Of a DNA stretch of 60,403 nt, positions 8,182-15,680 are shown piece after piece. Below the pieces are notes generated by a model. It made no database searches. It was not told the DNA's origin and saw nothing but the letters and a program-made list of their open reading frames with translations. This DNA is from Ruminococcus_G sp050944415 (GTDB lineage: Bacteria > Bacillota > Clostridia > Lachnospirales > Lachnospiraceae): the NCBI GenBank assembly GCA_050944415.1, contig JBMNRA010000008.1:1-60403 (forward strand), given 5' to 3'. The translations under genes and the position numbers were made by a program. Position 1 is the stretch's first letter, and each line of letters starts with the position of its first letter.

Positions 8182-9378
8182 ATGGATTTTTTAGTAAAGA
8201 AATTTGTTAAAAACTATGAACAGGTGCAGGACAGTGAAGTGCGGACAGCGTACGGAATGCTGGCCAGCGTGGTTGGAATTCTGTGTAATGTTTTTTTGTT
8301 CGTTGTAAAATTTTTAATTGGCTTTTTACTGGGAAGTATTGCCGTCACAGCGGATGCATTCAATAATCTGTCCGATGCGGCATCGTCAGTCATCAGTTTT
8401 ATCGGAGTGAAAATGGCCAGTAAACCGGCGGATGACGAACATCCATTTGGACATGGAAGGATGGAATATATTGCCGCCTTTATTGTTGCATTTCTGGTAA
8501 TACAAGTAGGATTTTCATTGTTTCAGACCAGTATTGGAAAGCTGCGCAATCCAGAGAAAATAGCCTTCGATCTGGCGCCGTTTCTGATTCTGGTGCTTTC
8601 TATAGGAGTGAAGCTGTGGATGGCTGCTTACAACAGAAAGCTGGGCAAAAGAATAGAATCAAAAGTTATGCTGGCCACATCTGCGGATTCCATGGGGGAC
8701 GTGATCACCACATCCGCCACTGTTCTTTCTATATTAATTTCCCATTTTGCCGGAATCAACGTGGATGGAATCGCAGGGCTGCTGGTTTCCGTTCTGGTTA
8801 TGTGGTCTGGACTTTCTATTTTCAAGGACACCATGGAGCCTCTGGTGGGAGAAGCGGTGGATCCTGAACTATATCAGAAAATTACGGAGCTGGTGGAAAG
8901 CTATGATGGAATTTTGGGAACCCATGATCTGATTGTTCATAATTACGGTCCGGGCAAAAGCATGGCATCCATTCATGCGGAGGTGCCGAGAAATGTGGAT
9001 ATTGAAGAGTCACATGAAATCATTGATAAGGCAGAGAGGGAAGTCGCAAGAGAACTCGGCATCCTTCTGGTTATTCATATGGATCCTCTGGCAGTGGAGG
9101 ATGAGGCTGTCAATAAAGTGCGTAAAGAGATAAAAGAGACTTTGTGGCTCATTGATGAAAATCTGTCCTTCCATGATTTCCGCATGGTTCGCGGGAAAAA
9201 TCAGATTAACCTGATTTTTGATATGGTGGTACCCCACAGCTACAGCAGCGAACAAAAGGAACGGCTGAAGGAAAAGGTAAAAACAGCCATGACTCATAAA
9301 GATCCCAGGTATCAGTGTGTAATTACAGTGGATCAGAGTTTTGTTGCCGTTACCCCTGAGGAAAAACAGGAGAAATAA
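8182..9378 (+). CDS. Cation diffusion facilitator family transporter
   Basis: 398 residues, with membrane helices in the first half and a cytoplasmic ferredoxin-like C-terminal domain, as in proton/divalent-metal exporters of the CDF family (Pfam Cation_efflux). The metal-site motifs are TADAFNNLSDA in helix 2, HPFGHGRMEY in the following loop, and TSADSMGDV in helix 5. The metal (zinc, manganese, iron or cobalt) cannot be told from sequence. The frame opens at a TTG at 8155, but ATG 8182 with GGAG 6 nt upstream is better. It is a single gene wedged between infA and rpmJ. Confidence 0.9.
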   Translation: MDFLVKKFVKNYEQVQDSEVRTAYGMLASVVGILCNVFLFVVKFLIGFLLGSIAVTADAFNNLSDAASSVISFIGVKMASKPADDEHPFGHGRMEYIAAFIVAFLVIQVGFSLFQTSIGKLRNPEKIAFDLAPFLILVLSIGVKLWMAAYNRKLGKRIESKVMLATSADSMGDVITTSATVLSILISHFAGINVDGIAGLLVSVLVMWSGLSIFKDTMEPLVGEAVDPELYQKITELVESYDGILGTHDLIVHNYGPGKSMASIHAEVPRNVDIEESHEIIDKAEREVARELGILLVIHMDPLAVEDEAVNKVRKEIKETLWLIDENLSFHDFRMVRGKNQINLIFDMVVPHSYSSEQKERLKEKVKTAMTHKDPRYQCVITVDQSFVAVTPEEKQEK

Positions 9379-9391
9379 AGGAAAAAACTAC

Positions 9392-9420
9392 TTGCATTCA
9401 GGGAAACAGGGTGTTATACT
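9392..9420 (+). promoter_or_regulatory. Promoter for rpmJ and the alpha operon
   Basis: TTGCAT (9392-9397), 17-nt spacer, then TATACT (9415-9420) with an extended TG element at 9412-9413. It lies just after the CDF stop and gives rpmJ through rplQ their own start of transcription. Confidence 0.8.
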
Positions 9421-9435
9421 ATATAACGAACTTTT

Positions 9436-9455
9436 GTGCGCCACAAATTGCGCAC
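9436..9455 (+). promoter_or_regulatory. Hairpin in the rpmJ 5' leader
   Basis: GTGCGC (9436-9441) and GCGCAC (9450-9455) form a 6-bp stem with an 8-nt loop a few bases after the expected transcription start. It may protect the 5' end of the message; no T-tract follows. Confidence 0.45.
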
Positions 9456-9487
9456 TGTAGAAATACAGAAAGGAAAGGAGGATTCCG

Positions 9488-9601
9488 ATGAAAGTAAGAT
9501 CATCTGTAAAACCTATCTGTGATAAGTGCAAAATTATCAAAAGAAAAGGCAGTATCAGAGTTATCTGCGAGAATCCAAAACACAAACAGAGACAGGGATG
9601 A
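9488..9601 (+). CDS. rpmJ: Ribosomal protein L36
   Basis: 37 residues beginning MKVRSSVKPICDKCKIIKRKG. The CDKC pair and the later CENPKH give three cysteines and one histidine, the zinc site of the C+ form of L36. This smallest 50S protein helps organise 23S rRNA near the factor-binding region. AAAGGAGG lies about 6 nt before the ATG. It is the first gene after the internal promoter and is followed by an unusually long spacer. Confidence 0.97.
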   Translation: MKVRSSVKPICDKCKIIKRKGSIRVICENPKHKQRQG

Positions 9602-9903
9602 GCTGATCATTTACTGATGTTTGTGTAAAAAATTTAAGTGCGGCTGCAGTTGGAACACCAGGGTGTGTTGTTCTGACTTATTTAATATTATTGTGAGAGT
9701 ATCACGTATAATATTGCTTAATACCGGAACCTTCTGGGTCCCGGAAAGGTCATGTTTTTAGCGGCATGGCTGGATGCACGCATACCTGCATCCCAATTAG
9801 GAAAATATTAACGGAGGTTTATGAGGCGCGGCACACATTTCAGGCCTGTTATGCAGGAGCTGCCATGATTTCATGAACCGGAAAGAAAGTGGAGGAAAAT
9901 TAC
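9602..9903 (+). promoter_or_regulatory. 302-nt structured leader upstream of rpsM
   Basis: The neighbouring intergenic gaps in this operon are mostly about 20 to 90 nt, while this one is 302 nt. At least three hairpins can be drawn: GAACAC near 9652 with GTGTTGTTC near 9665; CCGGAACC (9724-9731) with GGGTCCCGG (9736-9744); and GGATGCA (9772-9778) with TGCATCC (9787-9793). TATAAT at 9707-9712 has no good -35. No known riboswitch was recognised. In E. coli, S4 represses the alpha operon at a structured site before rpsM, so autogenous control is a reasonable inference. Confidence 0.5.
9821..9868 (+). CDS. Possible 15-codon leader ORF before rpsM
   Basis: ATG 9821 follows GGAGGT after a short gap and opens a 15-residue frame (MRRGTHFRPVMQELP) that stops 35 nt before rpsM. 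The Shine-Dalgarno match is good but spacing is tight (about 3 nt from GGAGG). It could be a leader peptide or chance; nothing besides position and ribosome-binding site supports it. Confidence 0.2.
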   Translation: MRRGTHFRPVMQELP

Positions 9904-10272
9904 ATGGCTCGTATAGCTGGTGTAGACTTACCAAGAGACAAACGTGTAGAAATTGGATTGACCTATATCTACGGAATCGGAAGAGCAAGCGCAAACCGTA
10001 TTCTCGCAGAAGCTGGTGTAAATCCGGATACTCGAGTAAGAGATTTGACAGACGAAGAAGTAAAGAAAATCAGCGTTGTAATTGATGAGACACAGGTCGT
10101 AGAAGGTGATCTGAGAAGAGAGATTGCTCTTAATATCAAACGTTTACAGGAAATCGGATGCTACAGAGGAATCCGTCACAGAAAAGGACTTCCTGTACGT
10201 GGACAGAAAACGAAGACAAATGCCAGAACACGTAAAGGACCCAAGAGAACAGTTGCAAACAAGAAGAAATAA
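9904..10272 (+). CDS. rpsM: Ribosomal protein S13
   Basis: 122 residues beginning MARIAGVDLPRDKRVEIGLTY, with the RGIRHRKGLPVRGQKTKTNAR-type basic tail of S13, which contacts the tRNA and the 50S head bridge. The frame extends to 9889, but ATG 9904 follows GTGGAGGAAAATTAC at good distance and matches the family start. It lies downstream of the long structured leader and 30 nt before rpsK. Confidence 0.97.
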   Translation: MARIAGVDLPRDKRVEIGLTYIYGIGRASANRILAEAGVNPDTRVRDLTDEEVKKISVVIDETQVVEGDLRREIALNIKRLQEIGCYRGIRHRKGLPVRGQKTKTNARTRKGPKRTVANKKK

Positions 10273-10302
10273 GTTTAAGAAAGTGTAGGTTAGTTTTTTA
10301 TT

Positions 10303-10695
10303 ATGGCTAAAGTGACAAAGAAAACGACGAAACGTCGTGTTAAGAAAAACGTTGAACGCGGACAGGCACATATTCAGTCATCTTTCAATAACACTATCGT
10401 TACCCTGACAGATACAGAAGGAAATGCTCTTTCATGGGCAAGTGCCGGCGGTCTGGGATTTAAAGGTTCAAGAAAATCTACTCCTTATGCAGCTCAGATG
10501 GCGGCAGAGACTGCTACAAAGGCAGCTCTGGTACATGGTTTGAAGACAGTTGATGTATTCGTAAAAGGTCCTGGATCAGGAAGAGAGGCAGCGATCCGCG
10601 CCCTTTCTGCAAATGGTCTGGAAGTAACCAGCATCAAAGATGTAACACCGGTACCCCATAACGGATGCCGTCCACCAAAACGTAGAAGAGTTTAA
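10303..10695 (+). CDS. rpsK: Ribosomal protein S11
   Basis: 130 residues, standard length. Conserved segments are GQAHIQSSFNNTIVTLTD near residue 25 and PHNGCRPPKRRRV at the end. S11 forms part of the 30S platform and lines the E site. The ribosome-binding site is weak (AAGTGTAGG further upstream), so expression may depend on translation of rpsM 30 nt before. Confidence 0.97.
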   Translation: MAKVTKKTTKRRVKKNVERGQAHIQSSFNNTIVTLTDTEGNALSWASAGGLGFKGSRKSTPYAAQMAAETATKAALVHGLKTVDVFVKGPGSGREAAIRALSANGLEVTSIKDVTPVPHNGCRPPKRRRV

Positions 10696-10712
10696 TCAGG
10701 AGGTCTAATTAA

Positions 10713-11306
10713 ATGGCAGTAAACAGAGTACCCGTACTGAAAAGATGCAGATCCCTCGGTCTGGATCCCATGTATCTGGGAATTGATAAAAAATCCACAA
10801 GACAGCTGAAAAGATCAAGCCGTAAAATTTCTGAGTATGGTCTTCAGCTGAGAGAAAAACAGAAAGCAAAATTTATCTATGGCGTTCTGGAAAAACCTTT
10901 CAGAAATTACTATAAGAAAGCCGACAGAATGCCCGGTATGACAGGTGATAACCTGATGACCATGCTGGAGCAGCGTCTGGACAACGTAATTTTCAGACTG
11001 GGATTTGCAAGAACAAGAAGAGAAGCAAGACAGATTGTTGATCATAAATTTGTTCAGGTTAACGGCAAGACAGTTAATATTCCTTCTTATCTGGTAAGTG
11101 CCGGAGACACTATTGAGATCAAAGAAAAATGCAAAGGTTACCAGAGAATGAAAGACATTCTGGAAGTAACAGGTGCAAGACTGGTTCCGGAATGGCTGGA
11201 TGTAAACCAGGAGACTCTGACAGGAACAGTAAAAGAGCTTCCCTCCAGAGAAGTCATCGATGTTCCGGTTAACGAAATGCTTATCGTCGAGTTGTATTCT
11301 AAATAA
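10713..11306 (+). CDS. rpsD: Ribosomal protein S4
   Basis: 197 residues, the size of Firmicute S4 proteins that share the alpha operon. The S4 RNA-binding domain spans about residues 90-150 (LEQRLDNVIFRLGFARTRREA), with VDHKFVQVNGKTVNIPS following. S4 nucleates 30S assembly, and is the known autogenous repressor of the alpha operon in E. coli and of its own gene in Bacillus. TCAGGAGGT precedes ATG 10713. The N-terminus lacks the four-cysteine zinc site found in some S4 proteins. Confidence 0.96.
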   Translation: MAVNRVPVLKRCRSLGLDPMYLGIDKKSTRQLKRSSRKISEYGLQLREKQKAKFIYGVLEKPFRNYYKKADRMPGMTGDNLMTMLEQRLDNVIFRLGFARTRREARQIVDHKFVQVNGKTVNIPSYLVSAGDTIEIKEKCKGYQRMKDILEVTGARLVPEWLDVNQETLTGTVKELPSREVIDVPVNEMLIVELYSK

Positions 11307-11375
11307 TCCGGGCTGATCGATAAACATTTATAAGATACCCTCAATCAAAAATAGAACCCAGAAGGAGGGCTTGCA

Positions 11376-12335
11376 GTGTTTGATTTTAACAAACCGAAAA
11401 TCGAAATCACGGAGATTTCAGACGATAAAAAGTATGGCAGATTTGTTGTAGAACCGCTGGAGAGAGGTTATGGTACGACTCTGGGTAATTCCCTGCGCAG
11501 AATTATGCTTTCTTCTTTGCCGGGAGTTGCTGTAAGTCAGGTGAAAATCGAAGGCGTTCTGCATGAATTCAGCTCTATTCCGGGCGTTAAAGAAGACGTA
11601 ACGGAAATCATTATGAACCTGAAAAGTCTGGCGCTTAAGAATAACAGCGAGACCAATGAGCCGAAAGTAGCCTATATTGAGTTTGAAGGTGAAGGTATTG
11701 TTCACGCTTCTGATATTCAGGCCGACCAGGATATTGAAATTCTGAATCCGGATCTGGTAATTGCCACTTTGAACGGCGGCGCCGACAGTAAACTGTACAT
11801 GGAGCTGACGATTACCAAAGGACGCGGATATGTCAGTGCGGACAAGGGCAAGACGGAGGATATGCCCATCGGAGTGATTGCGGTGGATTCTATTTACACT
11901 CCTGTCGAGCGTGTGAATTTGACAGTGGAAAATACCCGTGTGGGTCAGATTACTGATTTCGATAAACTGACTCTGGATGTTTACACAAAAGGCACACTGG
12001 CGCCGGACGAGGCAGTCAGCCTTGCTGCTAAGGTTTTAAGTGAGCATCTGAAATTGTTCATCGACCTTTCGGAGAATGCCAAGACGGCGGAAGTCATGAT
12101 TGAGAAAGAGGATCATGAAAAAGAAAAGGTTCTGGAGATGAATATTGATGAACTGGAGCTTTCTGTTCGTTCTTACAATTGTCTGAAGAGAGCCGGAATC
12201 AATACTGTAGAGGAATTGTGCAACAGAACTTCAGAAGATATGATGAAGGTTCGTAATCTGGGCCGGAAATCATTGGAAGAAGTGTTGGCCAAGTTAAAAG
12301 AACTGGGATTGCAGCTGAATCCCGGGGATGAATGA
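11376..12335 (+). CDS. rpoA: RNA polymerase subunit alpha
   Basis: 319 residues. The N-terminal assembly domain has the signature GYGTTLGNSLRRIMLSSLPG near residue 33. An acidic linker near residue 245 leads to the C-terminal DNA- and activator-binding domain (SVRSYNCLKRAGINTVEEL, VRNLGRKSLEEV). GTG 11376 follows GAAGGAGGGC about 7 nt upstream. It is cotranscribed with rpsD and rplQ. Confidence 0.97.
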   Translation: MFDFNKPKIEITEISDDKKYGRFVVEPLERGYGTTLGNSLRRIMLSSLPGVAVSQVKIEGVLHEFSSIPGVKEDVTEIIMNLKSLALKNNSETNEPKVAYIEFEGEGIVHASDIQADQDIEILNPDLVIATLNGGADSKLYMELTITKGRGYVSADKGKTEDMPIGVIAVDSIYTPVERVNLTVENTRVGQITDFDKLTLDVYTKGTLAPDEAVSLAAKVLSEHLKLFIDLSENAKTAEVMIEKEDHEKEKVLEMNIDELELSVRSYNCLKRAGINTVEELCNRTSEDMMKVRNLGRKSLEEVLAKLKELGLQLNPGDE

Positions 12336-12348
12336 TGCTTGGCGGTAA

Positions 12349-12410
12349 ATTTGTAGATTAAAGCTGTATATCAGTAAGACCGAAGAAGCGTGATATACGG
12401 TTCCACAAAT
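12349..12410 (+). promoter_or_regulatory. Nested hairpin before rplQ
   Basis: In the 89-nt spacer between rpoA and rplQ, GTATATCA (12365-12372) pairs perfectly with TGATATAC (12391-12398), and outside it ATTTGT (12349-12354) can pair with ACAAAT (12405-12410). The structure ends just before the GGAGG of rplQ, so it could tune initiation of that gene. The mechanism is unproven. Confidence 0.4.
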
Positions 12411-12424
12411 GGAGGAAATAGAAA

Positions 12425-12961
12425 ATGGCTAAATATAGAAAGCTTGGCAGAACATCAGATCAGAGAAAAGCGCTGATCAGAAACCAGGTGACAAATCTTC
12501 TGTATCATGGAAAAATCGTTACTACAGAGACGAAAGCAAAAGAAATCCGTAAAGTTGCGGAAGGACTTATCGCTCTGGCTGTAAGAGAAAAAGATAACTT
12601 TGAGACTGTTACTGTGACAGCGAAAGTAGCTCGCAAGGATGCTGACGGAAAACGTGTGAAAGAAGTGGTAGACGGAAAGAAAAAAACCGTATACGATGAA
12701 GTACAGAAGGAAATCAAAAAGGATATGCCTTCAAGACTGCATGCAAGACGTCAGATGCTGAAAGTATTTTATCCGGTTAAAGAAGTTCCGAAAGAAAATT
12801 CCGGAAAGAAGAAAAATACAAAGGAAATTGATATGGTGGACAAGATGTTCACGGAAATCGCTCCTAAATATGCAAACCGGAACGGTGGTTACACAAGAAT
12901 CGTGAAGATCGGACAGCGTAAAGGTGATGCAGCAATGGAAGTACTTCTGGAGCTGGTATAA
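12425..12961 (+). CDS. rplQ: Ribosomal protein L17, long form
   Basis: 178 residues; MAKYRKLGRTSDQRKALIRN is the invariant L17 start, and NRNGGYTRIVKIGQRKGDAA the conserved end. Between residues about 75 and 135 there is a lysine-rich insertion absent from the roughly 120-residue L17 of E. coli; comparable insertions are common in Lachnospiraceae. L17 lies near the exit tunnel. It is the last gene of the alpha operon, followed by a strong terminator. Confidence 0.95.
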   Translation: MAKYRKLGRTSDQRKALIRNQVTNLLYHGKIVTTETKAKEIRKVAEGLIALAVREKDNFETVTVTAKVARKDADGKRVKEVVDGKKKTVYDEVQKEIKKDMPSRLHARRQMLKVFYPVKEVPKENSGKKKNTKEIDMVDKMFTEIAPKYANRNGGYTRIVKIGQRKGDAAMEVLLELV

Positions 12962-12980
12962 TCGATTATTGTTAAATAAA

Positions 12981-13010
12981 GCAGGCGGGAGACCGCCTGC
13001 TTTTGCTTTA
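12981..13010 (+). terminator. Terminator of the alpha operon
   Basis: GCAGGCGG (12981-12988) and CCGCCTGC (12993-13000) form a perfect 8-bp GC-rich stem with a GAGA tetraloop, followed by TTTTGCTTT. It ends the ribosomal protein transcript 20 nt after the rplQ stop. Confidence 0.95.
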
Positions 13011-13039
13011 TTCCAAAATATTACGAGGGGGAATATTAT

Positions 13040-14509
13040 ATGCAAAGAAAAGTGATTGTGCTCCTGGCATTTGTTCTGGCTATGGGACTGGCAGTTAATG
13101 TATCCGCATCTGTATCAGAACCGCCGGAAGAACAGATTTCGGATCTGGAAACAGAAATCGAGGAAGCAGAAAACGAACAGCCGGGGGAAACAGACGGGGA
13201 CAGTCAGATAGAAGACGCCAAAGAGGAAGAAAGTCAGCCGTCAGATACGATGCCGGAGGAAAAAGAACCTACGGCGGATCAGGAAAAGGAAGCAGATTCG
13301 GAGAAAGAGTTACCGGTTCCGGAAGAAGAGCCGGAACTGACGCCGGAAGCGGAAAACGCAGTCCGCGGAGAAACACCGGAACAGAAACCGGCAGAAAAAA
13401 TTCTTACCGGTTTTCAGATAATCAATGGCAAAACTTATTACTATAATGAGGAAGGAATTCTTCAAACCGGCTGGCAGGAAATCAACGGAAGGACTTTTTA
13501 CTTTAAGAAAACGGGAGCTGATGGGGTAAAAGGCATGATGCTGACCGGATTTCAGAATATTGGAGGAAAAACCTACTTCTTTAAACGGACAGGCGCTCCG
13601 GGCACAAAAGGCATGATGTATACTGGATTTCAGCCTGTTGACGGAAAAACCTACTTTTTTAAACGGACAGGCGCGGATGGAACAAAGGGTATGATGTTCA
13701 CCGGATGGAGCAGTATTGACGGAAGAAAATTTTATTTTAAAAAGACCGGTGATCGGGGCGTAAAAGGCATTATGTTTACCGGATGGCAGAGCATCGGCGG
13801 CAAAAAATTTTATTTCAAAAAGGCGGGAGCAAAAAGTGTGAAAGGAGCAATGCTGATCGGGCAGCAGAAAATCAGCGGTAAAACTTACTTTTTCAAATCA
13901 AAGGGGGCATTTGGTACACTGGGAGAAAACTGTGATCGCTGGGAATGGCTTCTGAATAAATATCAGGATGATTCTTCCGTGAAACAGCTGCTGTTTATTC
14001 AATATACCGGCGGCAGCAGCGCACGGGCCGTCTATTACACCAGGTCCGGTTCCACATGGAAAAAAGTATTCACAGGCGACGCGGATGTGGGAAGCAACGG
14101 AATCAATAAAGTCAGAGAAGGCGACAGAAAGACGCCGACAGGTACCTTTACCATGACCGGCGGGTTCGGTATTCAGTCAGATCCGGGAGCAAAGATGGAT
14201 TATCTGAAAGTCAATAAGTACCACTACTGGTGCGGAGATTCCGCTTACTACAACACGTTGATCGATGTCCGCCAGAAACCTCACAACTGTTCCGGAGAGC
14301 ATTTGATTGATTATAAAGGGGTATACGATTATGGAATGTTTTTGAATTATAATCCCGAGTGTATCGTTGGCAAAGGTTCCGCAATCTTCCTGCACTGTAT
14401 GGGGAATACGGGATCTACCGGAGGGTGTATCGCTATCAGCCGCAGTAATATGATCAAAGTACTGCAGACGGCGCAGACAGGGGCAAAGATCTGTATTTAT
14501 CCCAAGTAA
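13040..14509 (+). CDS. Secreted L,D-transpeptidase with cell-wall-binding repeats
   Basis: 489 residues in three parts. A signal peptide spans about residues 1-24. A Glu/Pro-rich acidic linker runs to about 125. About seven repeats of the choline/glucan-binding type follow (pattern TGFQ-x-xx-GKTYFFK-x-TGA-xG-x-KGMM), from 126 to 290. The C-terminal YkuD domain carries the catalytic motif with His452 and Cys463 (HCMGNTGSTGGC). Such enzymes make 3-3 cross-links or anchor proteins in peptidoglycan; the repeats should hold it at the wall. A GAGGGGG site precedes ATG 13040, and the gene is monocistronic between two terminators. Confidence 0.88.
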   Translation: MQRKVIVLLAFVLAMGLAVNVSASVSEPPEEQISDLETEIEEAENEQPGETDGDSQIEDAKEEESQPSDTMPEEKEPTADQEKEADSEKELPVPEEEPELTPEAENAVRGETPEQKPAEKILTGFQIINGKTYYYNEEGILQTGWQEINGRTFYFKKTGADGVKGMMLTGFQNIGGKTYFFKRTGAPGTKGMMYTGFQPVDGKTYFFKRTGADGTKGMMFTGWSSIDGRKFYFKKTGDRGVKGIMFTGWQSIGGKKFYFKKAGAKSVKGAMLIGQQKISGKTYFFKSKGAFGTLGENCDRWEWLLNKYQDDSSVKQLLFIQYTGGSSARAVYYTRSGSTWKKVFTGDADVGSNGINKVREGDRKTPTGTFTMTGGFGIQSDPGAKMDYLKVNKYHYWCGDSAYYNTLIDVRQKPHNCSGEHLIDYKGVYDYGMFLNYNPECIVGKGSAIFLHCMGNTGSTGGCIAISRSNMIKVLQTAQTGAKICIYPK

Positions 14510-14561
14510 AGTGTCGGAAAAATTGAGTATTTGTAAATAGCTTAATAATTAACAGTAAGGA

Positions 14562-14600
14562 AGCGGGAACCGTGCCGTATTGGTGGGGCCCGCTTTTTTG
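14562..14600 (+). terminator. Terminator after the L,D-transpeptidase
   Basis: AGCGGG (14562-14567) pairs with CCCGCT (14589-14594), with a further CC/GG pairing inside the loop, and is followed by five more T residues. A rho-independent terminator about 50 nt after the stop codon. Confidence 0.85.
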
Positions 14601-14611
14601 AATATCGAAGA

Positions 14612-14641
14612 TTGTCACTGCAAATATCGACAAATTATTAT
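14612..14641 (+). promoter_or_regulatory. Orphan promoter on the plus strand
   Basis: TTGTCA (14612-14617), 18-nt spacer, TATTAT (14636-14641); each box is 5 of 6 to the consensus. No gene on this strand follows before the terminator at 14708, which is why a small RNA is proposed. Confidence 0.45.
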
Positions 14642-14647
14642 TTTTTT

Positions 14648-14733
14648 CAAAATCCTGATTCTGTTAACTGATTCGGAGAAAGAGAATTTTTTCTGGTAAT
14701 CAATGTGGGAAGCGGCATCGCCGCTTCCTTTTT
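14648..14733 (+). ncRNA. Candidate small RNA, about 85 nt
   Basis: The segment begins about 7 nt after a plausible -10 box and ends in a strong terminator: GGAAGCGGC (14708-14716), loop ATC, GCCGCTTCC (14720-14728), then TTTTT. It holds no credible ORF with a ribosome-binding site. It lies between the transpeptidase and the convergent AraC-type gene. The alternative is that the hairpin merely insulates the minus-strand genes from read-through. No RNA family was recognised. Confidence 0.35.
14708..14733 (+). terminator. Strong plus-strand terminator
   Basis: A perfect 9-bp stem (GGAAGCGGC and GCCGCTTCC) with a 3-nt loop and five T residues, oriented for plus-strand transcription. No protein gene ends directly before it. 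The same stem recurs at 30499-30519. Confidence 0.85.
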
Positions 14734-14755
14734 CATATATTTTCCTGCATCTTTG

Positions 14756-15637
14756 CTAAAGTTCCGGATTATCCGGCTTTCCCACCTGCCTGCCGCCGAA
14801 CTGTTTCCGGTAGACGGAGGGTTTGACCCCTACGATTTCCATGAACTGCCTGGAAAAATGGCCCTGTGTAGCATAGCCCAGTTTTTTTGCAATTTCAGCC
14901 AGAGACATATTAGTAGTAAGGAGAAGTGTCTGAGCATGTCCAATTCTCCCTCTGGTCTGATAGGCGCTTAAAGTGTAGCTGGTAGTCTGTTTAAAAATAC
15001 GCGAAACGTAAGAAGGGCTAAGTCCAAAATGTGCTGCGACTTCCTGCAGAGAAAGCCTGTCCAGCATATGCTGATTTACATAATTCAGAATTTTATCTCC
15101 GGTTGCTTGTGAGATGTGTTTATCACTCATAGAATTTTCAACCGGCATTTGCTTTGCTTTAATCAGGTAAAGGATCTGATTGAAAAAGGAACGGAACAGC
15201 AGTTGACAGGATTCCTGGGCGGTATCGGTATTGGCTGCCGCAATTTCGTTCATGGCCGCCAGAAGGTGATGAAAGGTATTTTCATGGCAGTCCAGATGAA
15301 AAACAGGAGAGGTTTCGGGAGCAAGCATGACGTTGGGAGAGAATCCCGAAATCTGTATGTTTGTGGCGCCGCAGAAGTAGACCAGTCCGAAGTTATCAAG
15401 ATGCAGCGTATTGGCATTGTAGATGACCATATCTCCTTTTTGGACAGAGTATTTGTTCCCTCCCACTGTACAAATGCCTTTGCCGTCCCGAATATACAGA
15501 AATTCAACTGTGTCTGCATGGGAATGTAAAATACGCGGAGGTGAAGCGGGTGTTTGACGAAGAAAATTGTGAGATCCCACAAATCGTAAGGTCGGCTCGG
15601 CAGATGTCTTTTCGGGGATGGATAAAAAATAATGCAT
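14756..15637 (-). CDS. AraC-family transcriptional regulator
   Basis: 293 residues. The N-terminal half is a cupin-like sensor (HSHADTVEFLYIRDGKG, then VQKGDMVIYNANTLH), and the C-terminal 100 residues carry two helix-turn-helix motifs (SLQEVAAHFGLSPSYVSRIFK and MSLAEIAKKLGYATQGHFSRQF), ending in the AraC signature with GVKPSVYRKQ. The frame is open further upstream, but ATG at 15637 has AAGGAGG 5 nt away. It starts 43 nt after the GntR/LacI-type gene and is probably cotranscribed with it. It is likely a local activator of the catabolic cluster; its ligand is unknown. Confidence 0.88.
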   Translation of the reverse strand: MHYFLSIPEKTSAEPTLRFVGSHNFLRQTPASPPRILHSHADTVEFLYIRDGKGICTVGGNKYSVQKGDMVIYNANTLHLDNFGLVYFCGATNIQISGFSPNVMLAPETSPVFHLDCHENTFHHLLAAMNEIAAANTDTAQESCQLLFRSFFNQILYLIKAKQMPVENSMSDKHISQATGDKILNYVNQHMLDRLSLQEVAAHFGLSPSYVSRIFKQTTSYTLSAYQTRGRIGHAQTLLLTTNMSLAEIAKKLGYATQGHFSRQFMEIVGVKPSVYRKQFGGRQVGKPDNPEL

Positions 15638-15680
15638 AAAAACCTCCTTCGTCATGATGAATTGTAAGTCACGGATTATG

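Noticed and set aside
9707..9712. TATAAT box in the rpsM leader as a second promoter
   Set aside because: At 15-19 nt upstream there is only AATATT or TTTAAT; no acceptable -35 and no extended -10 element.
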